Source of the DNA: Ichthyophonus hoferi
Lineage: Eukaryota > Opisthokonta > Ichthyosporea > Ichthyophonida > Ichthyophonidae
Assembly: GCA_002751075.1 (NCBI GenBank)
Contig: NAOQ01000170.1
Location: 12,098-43,111, forward strand
Length of the DNA: 31,014 bases
Reading direction: 5' to 3'
Positions 12,733 to 22,074 of this stretch are shown here, piece by piece (within the stretch, counting starts at the first letter, position 1; each line of letters opens with the position of its first letter). Made by a program: the position numbers and the translations under genes. The notes under the pieces are model-generated. The model made no database searches and was not told where the DNA came from. It saw nothing but the letters and a program-made list of their open reading frames with translations.

Positions 12733-14344
12733 CTACCCATCTCTAACACCAAAATGCGTTAAAAATCTATCATAGAAAAAGTATAATGGGATAAATAGCG
12801 GTATTAATATGGCTAAAAATATCAACCAATAGATAGGCCACTTTCCAGGCTCAGATCGAGCAATTACTGGGGCCATCGTTAAGGTGACTTGAGATTTATG
12901 ATTGGCGGATATAATTCGCTCCATGTTGGTTCGGGCCACTCTGATCTCTTCATCTACGTCATCCAGTAGCTTATTGGATATCTGGAAAGTAGATTATATT
13001 ATATTAGATTAGATTATTGGAATATTATTATAGATATTACAGATATATTAGATGGTTGTGTTGTGATGTGTATGCAAATATGTATAGGCAACCCCACACC
13101 AATTTACATGGTTATAATAGCATAAACATATAAGATAGGGTACCGTAAGATAGAGGATAGGTTGTACTGTATTACCTGTACAGGACTCTCTGCAGTCTGC
13201 ATGTCAACTACAGACTTAGACCCCAAAGAATTAGACCTTGTCATAGGAGGACACTGTAGGTGAGGGAGGGAGAGGGGGTTGGGGAGAGGACGAGGGAGAG
13301 GGAGAAGAGGGAGAGGGAGAGGAAACCAGAAGGTAAAGAAATAGTCTATGAGAGGAAAGAAAAATGTGGTCTCTTAGAGGTGTATTATATTGTATTACAT
13401 TGTACTGTGCTCTGTCGCTATAATGCATTGTACTGTATTGTATTGTGTTGGCTTGCATTATAATGTGCTGTAATATATTATATTATATTATTTTGTATGG
13501 TAGAAGGAAAACAATAAAACCAAATGCAGTAATCAATAACAAAAGTCTAGGCCAACCAACCAGCTTGTCCGCTTTTATCTCCGTTAAAATACCATATTTG
13601 GGTATAGGTATTTTTATCCATTTACGGGTGTGTAGGTCACCATCTTGCCACATATTATTGGTTTTCTTAATCTCTGCTGTCTGTATAGACCGATCAATGT
13701 TCAGTTAATACTTGTATCGCAATATGATTTTACCCACTGTGGTAAATAATAAATTATTTAATAGATTAAAAGAATTAAATAGAATAAGTAAATTTAAGTA
13801 CAATTCGTTTGTGTAACGAGGTATTTTATTATATTGATACCATTTTATCTATCCTGTTGCTAAGAGTGGTGTGTGTAGGTATGTTTATATGCTTTTATTC
13901 TGACTATACAATAGGAGTAACGTAATGAGGAGGTATGTGCGTTACTAGGCATATCATGTAATAAAATAAAATAAGCCAATTAAAAAGCACGTCTTTTTGC
14001 ACTCCATCTCCTAGCTCAGCCAAACAAGAACTACCATAGGCCAAATAAAAAGCATAAGAGGTTAGGTACGTAACTAAGAGCCAATAAGAAACCACCCCAT
14101 CCCGACCTTGTCACACCATCACGCCACCTACTGAGATATTATAACGTATAGTAAGGCCTGATAAGGTATCGCCCTCTTCTACAGGATGGTATAGTATAAC
14201 CTTGTTGCTATCCAGCCTCTCATGCCTACCCGGGGTACTCTCTGATGAGCCACCTAAACCTCTTTTCTTTAGCAACAGAGTGGGGGGGTCAGAGGCTGAT
14301 CGATCATTCCATCGTTGCAACGAAGTGTGCCTAGGGCTCTTCAT
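12733..14344 (-). CDS. LysM domain protein with C-terminal membrane anchor (LYSMD3/4-like)
   Basis: I read four exons: 14132-14344, 13561-13680, 13176-13253 and 12733-12981. They join in phase 0 throughout to give 219 residues. Donors read GTAGGT, GTTGGT and GTAATA, and acceptors end TACAG, TACAG and TCCAG. Residues about 49-97 form a LysM fold: VEEGDTLSGLTIRYNIS continues across the first intron into a KKTNNMW segment and closes with LHTRKWIKIPI. This matches the eukaryotic LYSMD group and fungal relatives. The N-terminus is polar and Ser/Pro-rich with no signal peptide. Residues 138-165 are charged and probably helical, a hydrophobic span lies at about 185-205, and a 14-residue tail follows. 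LysM modules bind N-acetylglucosamine-containing glycans, but the cellular ligand of this membrane-anchored group is not well defined. The second donor (GTTGGT) is the weakest junction. No in-frame stop or frameshift is seen in the joined exons. Confidence 0.8.
13260..13323 (+). repeat. Polypurine tract with G-quadruplex motif
   Basis: A run of about 64 bases on the plus strand is almost entirely G and A. At 13264-13284 it carries four G-runs (3, 3, 5 and 4 G) separated by 1-3 bases, a canonical quadruplex pattern. On the gene strand it is a long C/T tract that directly precedes the 3' splice site of the second LysM intron (AG at 13254-13255), so it also serves as the polypyrimidine tract. 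Confidence 0.85.
13384..13490. repeat. Degenerate TGTATTGTA-type low-complexity repeat
   Basis: The plus strand repeats variants of TTGTATTGTACTGTA and then ATTATATTATATTAT. It lies inside intron 2 of the LysM gene and has no coding signal on the gene strand. Confidence 0.6.
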
Positions 14345-14354
14345 CTGGCTGTGT

Positions 14355-14379
14355 GGTATGGTATGGTATGGTATGGTAT
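14355..14379 (+). repeat. GGTAT pentanucleotide microsatellite, five units
   Basis: Five perfect GGTAT copies lie 11 bases upstream of the LysM start codon, in what is probably its 5' untranslated region or core promoter. Read on the gene strand they are ATACC repeats. No convincing TATA box separates them from the ATG. Confidence 0.9.
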
Positions 14380-14458
14380 ATGGTAGTAGATAGAAGTGTC
14401 TGTCTATATATGTTGTCTGTCAAATCCCAAATTGTCAATAATCTAACAGTAATTAGAA

Positions 14459-14830
14459 TCAACTTGTTTTGATTTCACAATAATAAATATTGTATTGTTG
14501 CATCTGAATGCCCACGCTGGAAGAGAGAGAGAACCCCGTACAGCAATCTTTACACCAACTGGACGGAAAGGTCAATGGTCGTTTTAGAACAGAAGCAATC
14601 TTTTCTATTCCTTCAATAAATATAGTACTAAATGGTCTAGTAATAAATGTTAATCCAAAGATATATAGAGGGATGTGGTTGAAGTTGATTGAAGTTGAGG
14701 CTATATAAAGACGGATGTGCTCCTCAATCACCTTTATGTGGTGGAAGGCTTGGTGAAGGGCATATTGTGTCAGTATGAGAGAGGGAGGGAGGAAAGGAGC
14801 TTTATATGGTGTGATGCCAACCACGCCCAC
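14459..14830 (-). other. Long open frame, possible exon of an unknown gene
   Basis: A frame of 123 codons is open on the minus strand, unusual in DNA this AT-rich, yet it contains no ATG before its last quarter; its first usable codon is GTG. The predicted sequence is mixed amphipathic and hydrophobic with no family that I recognise. Within it, a CT-rich run ending in CCAG (around 14518-14532 on the gene strand) resembles a 3' splice site, so part of the frame might be intron. A shorter 66-codon frame starting with ATG lies opposite on the plus strand (14508-14708). I cannot decide between a real exon on either strand and chance. Confidence 0.25.
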
Positions 14831-16135
14831 ATATATATATGCGTCACAGTAATACTAAGGGTATAAGAGAGAAAACTATGTGCTTAATATAAATGTGAAA
14901 AGTTGTACGTAAATATTTAAAGTTATTGTATTGTATCCTGGTCAACATGGTTGATCAATCACTGCGATTAATCAATAATGGTAGATTAATTGTCGCTTAA
15001 TCGCTGATCGATTGGTACAAACAATAGATAACCGCTGATTGATGGATATGATGGGTACTTAAAAATACCTACTCAGCAATCAACATATCTAAGGAAGGAT
15101 ACACCAGTATGGAACTACTAAAATATACCTATAACTACATGCATATATATATATATCTATATACAAATACTGCATGGTTCAAAATATTTAGAGTCCAAAT
15201 TAATTGCTGCTATATGTTATTAATTAAGCTTGGAATAGTACACGATGATAGCTCATGAATAGAGATATTTAACTCTGCTATGACTCTAAGTGATCAAATC
15301 ATTTGCCTTTAATTTTATTCTCTGCTTGCTATTCATTAGCAATCATTCAAGATGGAAGTAATAGTTAAATCAATAGTATAATAATATGTAATTGGTGTCT
15401 ATGTATTATAACCTTAGACTGAGATTCTTAAGATTTCAATACAATGCTTGATGTAACTTAAACGAACCACAACTTCTGCTTGCGTATTTGTATTTCCTTC
15501 TTATTGTTTATATAGGGTATTATTTTTAGAGTAGCTACCCGAAAAGAACTGCATATGTTAACATAAATAAAATATTGGTTACTAGACTAAATTTCCTACA
15601 GATTAATTTTAGATACCTTTTTTTTGTAATTATAATTAATCATTATAATCACTCTATCCTTGACAAAGAAATAAGCAATAGATTATTGTATTTACTTTGT
15701 CAACACTTCGCTTACTATCCAGAATAAATAGTTATGTATATTAATAGATTAGAAGTAACTATGGGAGAATACCCATATTCGGAACCCAATAACCGCATAA
15801 ACGAGCCCACGAATCCCGGGATTAACAAGATCTGGACCAATGGCCATCGTACTCTCTGTAGAATTTTCATAGTATTATAAATAATATGCAAAATCTAAAA
15901 GAGTGTATCAGATGATTACATTACTGCACAACCAGTGTGATAAGCTACTATCGCATAGCATATACTCGAAGAACTATACCAAATTTGCTAGCATAACTCA
16001 CTAAATTTAATACTAATCCAAGCTTGTTGATTGAACACTACACAATGCTTAGTTAGGATACCCTGGTAAATATATAAAGAAACTAGCTGAGCTAGTGGTA
16101 AGCACGGACAAATCACAATATACGGTTAGCAGCAA
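14831..16135. other. AT-rich intergenic DNA
   Basis: No gene is recognised. The stretch contains AT dinucleotide runs (14831-14841, 15143-15160) and, at 14943-15050, a cluster of TGATTGAT/ATTAATC-type motifs, including CGCTGATCGATTGG and CGCTGATTGATGG about 30 bases apart. The downstream part 16136-16620 has weak coding-like stretches on the plus strand in more than one frame, without recognisable domains. Confidence 0.5.
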
Positions 16136-16976
16136 ATGGCTACCAACTATGACATGCTTTTTCTGAGGGACCTCCCTGGAGAGGTGACATATTCATTCTC
16201 AAATCAGATTACACTATTTTCAATTTCCTGGCCCAGTTGCTATCACCGCGCTGGCTTTCAAAATCAGTCTCATCATCAACAAAGTATCCCAGTTATTTCA
16301 AATACAAGACCTTTCGGTTAGCCTCCCGAAGGAAACCACAATAATTATTAGATTGAGATTACAAGAGCGAACCTGTCTCTAACTATTCTCAACATAGCTT
16401 TTCAAAACGAAAATATTTTTTTATTTCTTTACATGATCACACTGATGTCTTAAACTTATCCGTAGTCTGTGTTTGCAAGGGTACATGTTCAAACACCCTC
16501 AATTCTAACTGGGGTAAAAGATACAGGGACTAAGCTTTTCTACTTATTTCCAACAACTAAAATTATAACCAATAGATATACGTACAGGAAAGAATATAGT
16601 ATTTGGAGCTGATAAACTTACAACATTCGAATTAACTGGTTTTACCTCCTAGCTAATTGAAATTGATTATCTTAATAAATTTAAACCACAATGGTTACAC
16701 CAGCCATAATAATGACCGTCAAAATTTTCAAACTATATAAACTACAAAAAAAAAATGCTTTTAATATAATTATTGTTCCAATTTGGGTTCTAGTAATTAC
16801 AACACTTTTAAATAACTCAAAACAAGAGCGGATAATAGCTAATACTATTTTTATATATTTATTTATCTTGACCATGGAATGAGTGCCGCAGGCAGTACTA
16901 CAGACCAACTAAATTCCGTACAACTATCAATCAATACATTAATACAAACATATATCTATTCAATAATAAATCATTC

Positions 16977-17070
16977 CTAAGGTGACACACCCTCACTGCT
17001 TTATAAACTCAACAGTGTAAGTAAACTAAGTTGAATACTTGAAAATATTGTTAAGCACTAAGGCCTGTAC
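16977..17070 (+). repeat. 94-bp perfect direct repeat, left copy
   Basis: This block is identical by eye over 94 bases to 17388-17481 and ends four bases before the run of N. Sequence upstream and downstream of the paired blocks differs. It could be a true duplication or the same contig end placed twice. Confidence 0.95.
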
Positions 17071-17074
17071 CTGA

Positions 17075-17387
17075 NNNNNNNNNNNNNNNNNNNNNNNNNN
17101 NNNNNNNNNNNNNNNNNNNNNNNNNNNNNNNNNNNNNNNNNNNNNNNNNNNNNNNNNNNNNNNNNNNNNNNNNNNNNNNNNNNNNNNNNNNNNNNNNNNN
17201 NNNNNNNNNNNNNNNNNNNNNNNNNNNNNNNNNNNNNNNNNNNNNNNNNNNNNNNNNNNNNNNNNNNNNNNNNNNNNNNNNNNNNNNNNNNNNNNNNNNN
17301 NNNNNNNNNNNNNNNNNNNNNNNNNNNNNNNNNNNNNNNNNNNNNNNNNNNNNNNNNNNNNNNNNNNNNNNNNNNNNNNNNNNNNNN
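17075..17387. other. Assembly gap, 313 N
   Basis: The sequence is unknown here. Because identical 94-bp blocks flank it, the gap size may be an estimate, and the true DNA could be a tandem repeat, an insertion between duplicated ends, or no gap at all. Any reading frame passing through it is meaningless. Confidence 1.
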
Positions 17388-17481
17388 CTAAGGTGACACA
17401 CCCTCACTGCTTTATAAACTCAACAGTGTAAGTAAACTAAGTTGAATACTTGAAAATATTGTTAAGCACTAAGGCCTGTAC
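17388..17481 (+). repeat. 94-bp perfect direct repeat, right copy
   Basis: The second copy of the 16977-17070 block begins at the first base after the gap. It continues into unrelated sequence from 17482. Confidence 0.95.
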
Positions 17482-17819
17482 ATATTATTACAGATGAACT
17501 CAGAGCGAGAGGGACTAAAACCATGGTACACGGACACGGATATGCCTCGCTATATTTTTTTTTAAAAAAAGATTACTAACTATTTTACAATGGAAACTTT
17601 TATAACCATGCTGCCAGATGTGGTGGCTCCTGTTGTTATATGCCTATATCCATATATGCCGTCATGGCTTGCAATTCCCTGTAGAGGAAACAGTTCATTA
17701 GTAATTAGAACAAACAAAAAACATAATTACCAATATAAAGTATCTGGTTCATGCTCATTTAGCACAATCCAATATACTTATATACACTAAAAATAATGTG
17801 TATTAATTGTGAGAGAAAC
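17482..17819. other. Intergenic DNA downstream of the spherulin-like gene
   Basis: This is the 3' flank of the minus-strand spherulin-like gene. It holds a T9/A7 self-complementary run near 17553-17570 and a short plus-strand frame (17590-17790) with no recognised domain. I see nothing else. Confidence 0.5.
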
Positions 17820-19108
17820 TTACTCATTATTAAGTTTTTGAAGGTATTTCTCCCAAAAGACTGGGGTTTGGTTCCATGGGTTTTGGTCCAGAGTCCTTTC
17901 AGTAGCAAAGAAGAACTGAATACCATTAAGCATTGCGGCAAGACCTTGTGTGAAGGCAAAATCTTCGCTTCCACTGTGGGAGGAAAAGGTTGTTAAATAA
18001 AAGAAACGAATTTAAATACATGCAACGCATCCATATGTCGAAAACATATAGAAATGCACAAAATAAATATAACTTACGTATGAATCATGGCAGCGGTCTG
18101 GAAAGACTGCTCGGCAACAGCATTAAGGAAATGGCCGGCTTGGTCAGCAATAGGCACAATTCCGCACCAGGGGCCAACACCAAAAGTGCCATAATCCTTG
18201 GTCCACTCGATAAGCAAGCAGTCTGAACCTGCACAAAGATAAATAAGTTAGATATATGTATATCTTTTCATACAGTTATAAGCATATTTAAGAACCAAAA
18301 GACATGCGCCAAAATTTGTGTAAAAAATGAATAATAAATTATATAAGTAATGAAATACTTACTAGGTGGGGTCCAAAAACGGGAATAGTTCTCAAATGCA
18401 ACAACCATATCAGCGGCTACAGGGTAACCATTCTGAGGATCAGCTTCCATCAAACGAACATCGGTAAATCCACCAGGGTTAAGAACAACCTTCGAGTTAG
18501 GCATGATTCTCCTGGCCATGGAGACCAACTGTGAAATATAGAAAATTAGTCTCAAACTGTTATTTAACATACAACAGCTACAAAATGCTTCTATATAACA
18601 AATTTCCTTTACAAATTTGTAACACATAACATTTATTCATACTTTTCACAATCATTCACAATCGCATTATGATTTTCATTTTCATTAGAATAACATAAAA
18701 TAAATAATCGGAACACTTACATTACGGTACCACCAAAGCTGGTTAATATTGTACAAGTGTGTCTGAATAGCAAAGTAATTACTGGTATCATCCAAAAAAA
18801 ACCCTGTGAAATTTGGAATTTCATGGGCCAATTTCACCCACTTTTCCATATCCTCGGCCACTTGCCAGACAGGTCTCATGCCACTAACAGACCAAAGACC
18901 AGTAACTGGGTCCCGAGTGGTTACCTTGGTAGTAATGTATCCTACCATCTCAACACCCATTTCACTCAGCATTGTAAGGCAAGCCTGTATGAAAAAGAAA
19001 AAAAATACAATATGATTTTAGAAAAAATGCCGTAAGTTCATGCACAAAAGAAAATAATAAAAATACTGAAGAGTTAATCCTAGTCACAAAAAAAATCTAA
19101 CATAAAAA

Positions 19109-19141
<33 letters not shown>

Positions 19142-19784
19142 GCAGTACTAACCTTGTAGACAGGTGCTTCGTCAGAGGAAACGTGAGGTCCATTGTTAGG
19201 ATTAATAATAGCTATAGTAGAATTACAACCCTTAGCTACTTCAAGAAACATTTTGTGGTTGCATTTGCCATTTTCATCCACAGACGCCCAGGTGTACATA
19301 GGAATCATAATACTAGGATTGAACCTAGGACGCGTTTTTGGTGTATATATGCATTCTGTAATATAGAAATATAAAGAAGTCAGTTACCTTAACTATAGAA
19401 TAGGGTAGAGAACTGATAATCTGGCCATATCGCTAATGTTAAATAAAATAATGGGCATAGCACAACTTCCATCCATCAATCCAGCAACTTGTATTTAGTC
19501 ACTTCCCCGTTGTTGTCTATTGTATGTGTTTGCGTACTATAATAGATTTGGAACTAACAAAAAAATTAAGTAAAAGTAGGTACACTATCAACTATTAATG
19601 TTGTCACAGATTAAACAAAAAAAAAAAGTAAGTTTCCTTGCATAGTTCTTGCGTATTCTATAATTATATATTAGTGTTTAGGCCGAGTGGTATTTCGGGG
19701 TGCAGTACCTGGATTTTTGGCATAGACGTTAACCAGTGACATACAACATAAAGTCGTAACAAACAAAAGAAATTTCGGACCCAT
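17820..19784 (-). CDS. Secreted spherulin-4-like protein (GH135-type TIM-barrel)
   Basis: Six exons read without a break: 19709-19784, 19153-19355, 18721-18984, 18363-18528, 18078-18228 and 17820-17973. They give 337 residues. Introns are 353, 168, 192, 134 and 104 bp, with donors GTACTG, GTTAGT and three GTAAGT. Residues 1-22 form a signal peptide (cleavage after VYA). The mature chain carries the family's markers: IMIPMYTW near the start, AIINPNNGP, MVGYITT, FTGFFLDD (Asp158-Asp159), VVLNPGG and AFENY (Glu227), with a C-terminal NPWNQTPVFWEKYL segment. Spherulin-4 was described in encysting Physarum, and fungal Sph3 of this family (GH135) cleaves galactosaminogalactan. The usual acidic pair is Asp-Glu; here it is Asp-Asp. 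Six Cys in the mature chain and four N-glycosylation sequons fit secretion. The first intron's donor is the least canonical. Confidence 0.9.
19112..19141. repeat. AT dinucleotide microsatellite in intron
   Basis: About 14 TA units lie in the second intron of the spherulin-like gene, just 11 bases past its donor (GT at 19151-19152). The tract is likely to vary in length between individuals. Confidence 0.9.
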
Positions 19785-19917
19785 AATGCTAAAGCTGGCT
19801 AACCAAGACAAAAAGATATGACTCCTAAATCAAAGTGTCTCACATAAACATATAAGAAGTTACTAGGAAATCTGTCTTTTTATGTATGTTTGGAGAAAGC
19901 ACCAAATAATCTAATAG

Positions 19918-19988
19918 CCAATCAGAGGATTGACCAGTTTATAATTAGCCAGCTGTCCCGGGGGTTTTCAGTTATTGGTGTTCATTGG
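19918..19988 (-). promoter_or_regulatory. Promoter motifs of the spherulin-like gene: CCAAT boxes and TATA-like element
   Basis: Upstream of the start codon at 19784, the minus strand carries a TATAAAC element at 19936-19942. CCAAT pentamers lie at 19974-19978 and 19984-19988 (gene-strand orientation) and at 19918-19922 (opposite orientation). A second AT-rich CATAAAAAG element lies nearer the gene, around 19875-19883. The spacing suits a CCAAT-driven promoter with the start of transcription around 19830-19910. The assignment is by motif only. Confidence 0.5.
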
Positions 19989-20064
19989 ACTATGCTTCAA
20001 GGAATGCCTTGACCATAATTATATTATCATATTATCATGTACAGTGTACGTATATGTTTGTTTC

Positions 20065-20139
20065 CTATAGGTAATCAAAAAATGTCAGGTCTAGATCTTG
20101 CTGGTTCTGCTCTGGAATAGGTGGAATGAGTTTGTCGAT
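20065..20139 (-). other. Possible terminal exon of an unidentified gene
   Basis: A T-rich tract ending in TTTTTTCAG precedes 24 codons of coding-like sequence (IDKLIPPIPEQNQ and a FFDYL end), followed by TAG. The balanced codon use and strong 3' splice-site context stand out in this AT-rich flank. I could not find matching upstream exons on the minus strand between 20150 and about 21500, so the gene, if real, has a long intron or is a remnant. It lies upstream of the spherulin-like gene's promoter on the same strand. Confidence 0.3.
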
Positions 20140-21800
20140 CTGAAAAAATAAAGGCGATAAAGTACGTGGTTCTAAATGTTTTAAAAAATTGTTTAATAAT
20201 GTTATAATATTACTAAATGAATAATGTAGAGGAAAAAATGTATGTAATTATTTATTTTCAATATAATATAGTACTCGGATAGGATTTATTAGCTTGTAAA
20301 AGCTCATCGGTAATTGTTTTCAAATACTAATTAGCATTAAAATTTGTTGCCAATATTATTTAAGATACAATCATCCTAAGCGCAGTCGGTAAACGGTGGA
20401 TGTATTGAGTTAAAGATAGTAACAATGATTGTTGCCTATTATTAGAGCAATTATACAGTTAGCTGGAATGTTTATTAAAGTATGCAGGGTCTTTATTGCA
20501 GATTATGTGTGCTACGTGCATAGAAGCCCAGCATATGCAACACAACGCCCAGTACTTTCAATTGACAGAATGATTCTAGATTACTATTTTAAGGTGTAAG
20601 CAGCTGCATTGAATTAAAAACGTGATCTTATTTATGTTTATGTTATGGGAAGATGACAAAATCAGCACGTTGGGTCCTCTCAGATGAGGTAGATGAGCCT
20701 ACCCCCTAAATATTCTTGAAAAAAAAAGGCAAATTTTTTCGTGCAAAAACACGTGTCTTCAATCCAAACTATATCGGGTGGCGTCAGCGTGGTGGTTGTG
20801 TAAATTAAGTCAGTTAAGTCAGCAATAATTGTAACACCTGAATTTTTTATAATTTTCATCTGAAATTCAATCGTTCTACATTCCTTATTGGTCCCAACTG
20901 CCGGATTTCACTTTTTTCCTTTCTCTACGCTGACTCGGCCTGATATATGCACACACATGTTAAAGAAAGCATTTTAACAGTTTTTATTCGTTAATATGTT
21001 CCTTTTATTATTGGTATACAATATATTTGGGGCACTACCAGTAATTGCGGTCTAATTATTGGCTTGCAAATTGCTTCGATAAGATAGCTGGATAGATACT
21101 TAAAATACTTATAGGTGGATAGCCTCTGCGAAAGGTCTAGCAGGTAACCTTCACCAATTGAATCATAGAAATATAAACATTAAAATTTAGTACAAATTGA
21201 TTAGCCTGGTATCATCAGAAAATAAACAACGGTGGTTGACGCAGACTGGTAGAATACAATCTTTCACCTAACTATAAATTTTAAAAGATTTACGCAGGGT
21301 ATCACGCCTAGAAAAGTGTATAGTAGGTTTGTTCTCACAAACATCTAATCATCTAATAGCAGAAATAAATGAATATAGTATCCACAGGTTATTAAGATAA
21401 GGAATATTAATTTACTGAGTAATTTAGTAATTTATCGCTCAAATAAATTGATGCCCATTGTTTTATGAGTTAATTAAAATGTTCATTAGTGATCTCCTTC
21501 TTTATCGCCTAATAGGATCCGGGCTGGAAGTTCACATCAGTCATCTATCCTGCATAGATGTGCTCAATGTGTGTATTTTAAAATCTTACGAATAACGGGA
21601 AATTTTCGCCAAAAATAAAAATAAATAAATAAAGTAATATACATTATTACCGTATAGTATTGATACATTTTTGGATATTAAATGTAATAATAAAATATTT
21701 TAAGATACATATGCTAATGGACTAATTAGGAAGCCCTGTTATCCTGTCAAATAACATATTCATAAGCACCGAGAGCTTTAAGTTGGGCAGTACATAGATG
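20140..21800. other. AT-rich intergenic DNA
   Basis: No gene is recognised. Two short plus-strand coding-like bits are present: 22 codons from ATG at 20505, preceded by a TTTATTGCAG-type acceptor, and 18 codons from ATG at 20654. Neither links to a longer gene model. The remainder has stops in all frames. Confidence 0.45.
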
Positions 21801-21810
21801 ACGACGCCGT

Positions 21811-21910
21811 TCTGATTGGCCGGACACCTCTTTATTGGGCTATGAAATAAAGCAAATCTGGGAAGTTGATCGTCCAATACTAAACTTCATGCGTTTTATT
21901 AGTCAATCAC
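21811..21910 (+). promoter_or_regulatory. Cluster of CCAAT-type motifs
   Basis: Within about 100 bases there are GATTGGCC, TATTGGGC, TCCAATAC and GTCAATCA. The cluster ends about 25 bases before an ATG that opens a 46-codon frame, so it may be a promoter, and a GC-richer stretch sits at its left edge. The call rests on motif density only. Confidence 0.35.
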
Positions 21911-21933
21911 TAATCTCCCCGCAGTAGCAGCTA

Positions 21934-22074
21934 ATGAACATTACAAATATTGAAAATATTATTATCGGCGCTAACAAGGAGATGACTGACAAACATGTGA
22001 AGTCCAGTAAGGAGGGTGCCAAAACTAATGACATCAGTGCTTTAAGCTTTCAGTTTGTACTGTGCTGCAGTTAA
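21934..22074 (+). CDS. Small ORF, 46 residues, unknown
   Basis: An ATG frame of 46 codons follows the CCAAT cluster. The peptide is Ile/Asn-rich at first, then basic and polar (KEMTDKHVKSSKEG), and ends FVLCCS. It might be a first exon, since a GTACTG donor-like string near its end matches the first donor of the spherulin-like gene, or a small protein, or chance. On the opposite strand, 22042-22104 holds a 20-residue ATG frame (MQWFKASWPP start) that also looks coding-like, so the true coding strand is unresolved. I recognise no family. Confidence 0.25.
   Translation: MNITNIENIIIGANKEMTDKHVKSSKEGAKTNDISALSFQFVLCCS

Noticed and set aside
13231-13708. Frames on both strands within LysM intron 2 and opposite its second exon
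   Set aside because: Their composition reflects the polypurine tract and TGTATTG-type repeat, or they are antisense to the LysM exon.
16083-16135. tRNA-like A-box string (GAGCTAGTGGTAAGCA)
   Set aside because: There is no matching B-box, no acceptor-stem pairing and no cloverleaf around it.
16136-16321. A 61-codon plus-strand frame starting MATNYDMLF
   Set aside because: No domain, splice context or promoter is evident; neighbouring frames look equally coding-like, so it is probably chance or a decayed remnant.
17051-17407. A minus-strand reading frame running through the gap
   Set aside because: It consists almost entirely of N and has no sequence support.
17787-17823. Alternative seventh exon of the spherulin-like gene, using a GTAAGT donor that overlaps the stop codon
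   Set aside because: The implied intron is only 37 bp, against 104-353 bp for the others, and would add just a few residues. The TAA at 17820-17822 is the simpler end.
20505-20573. A 22-codon plus-strand frame with an upstream acceptor-like sequence
   Set aside because: It is too short and has no connecting exons, so I mention it only in the intergenic entry.
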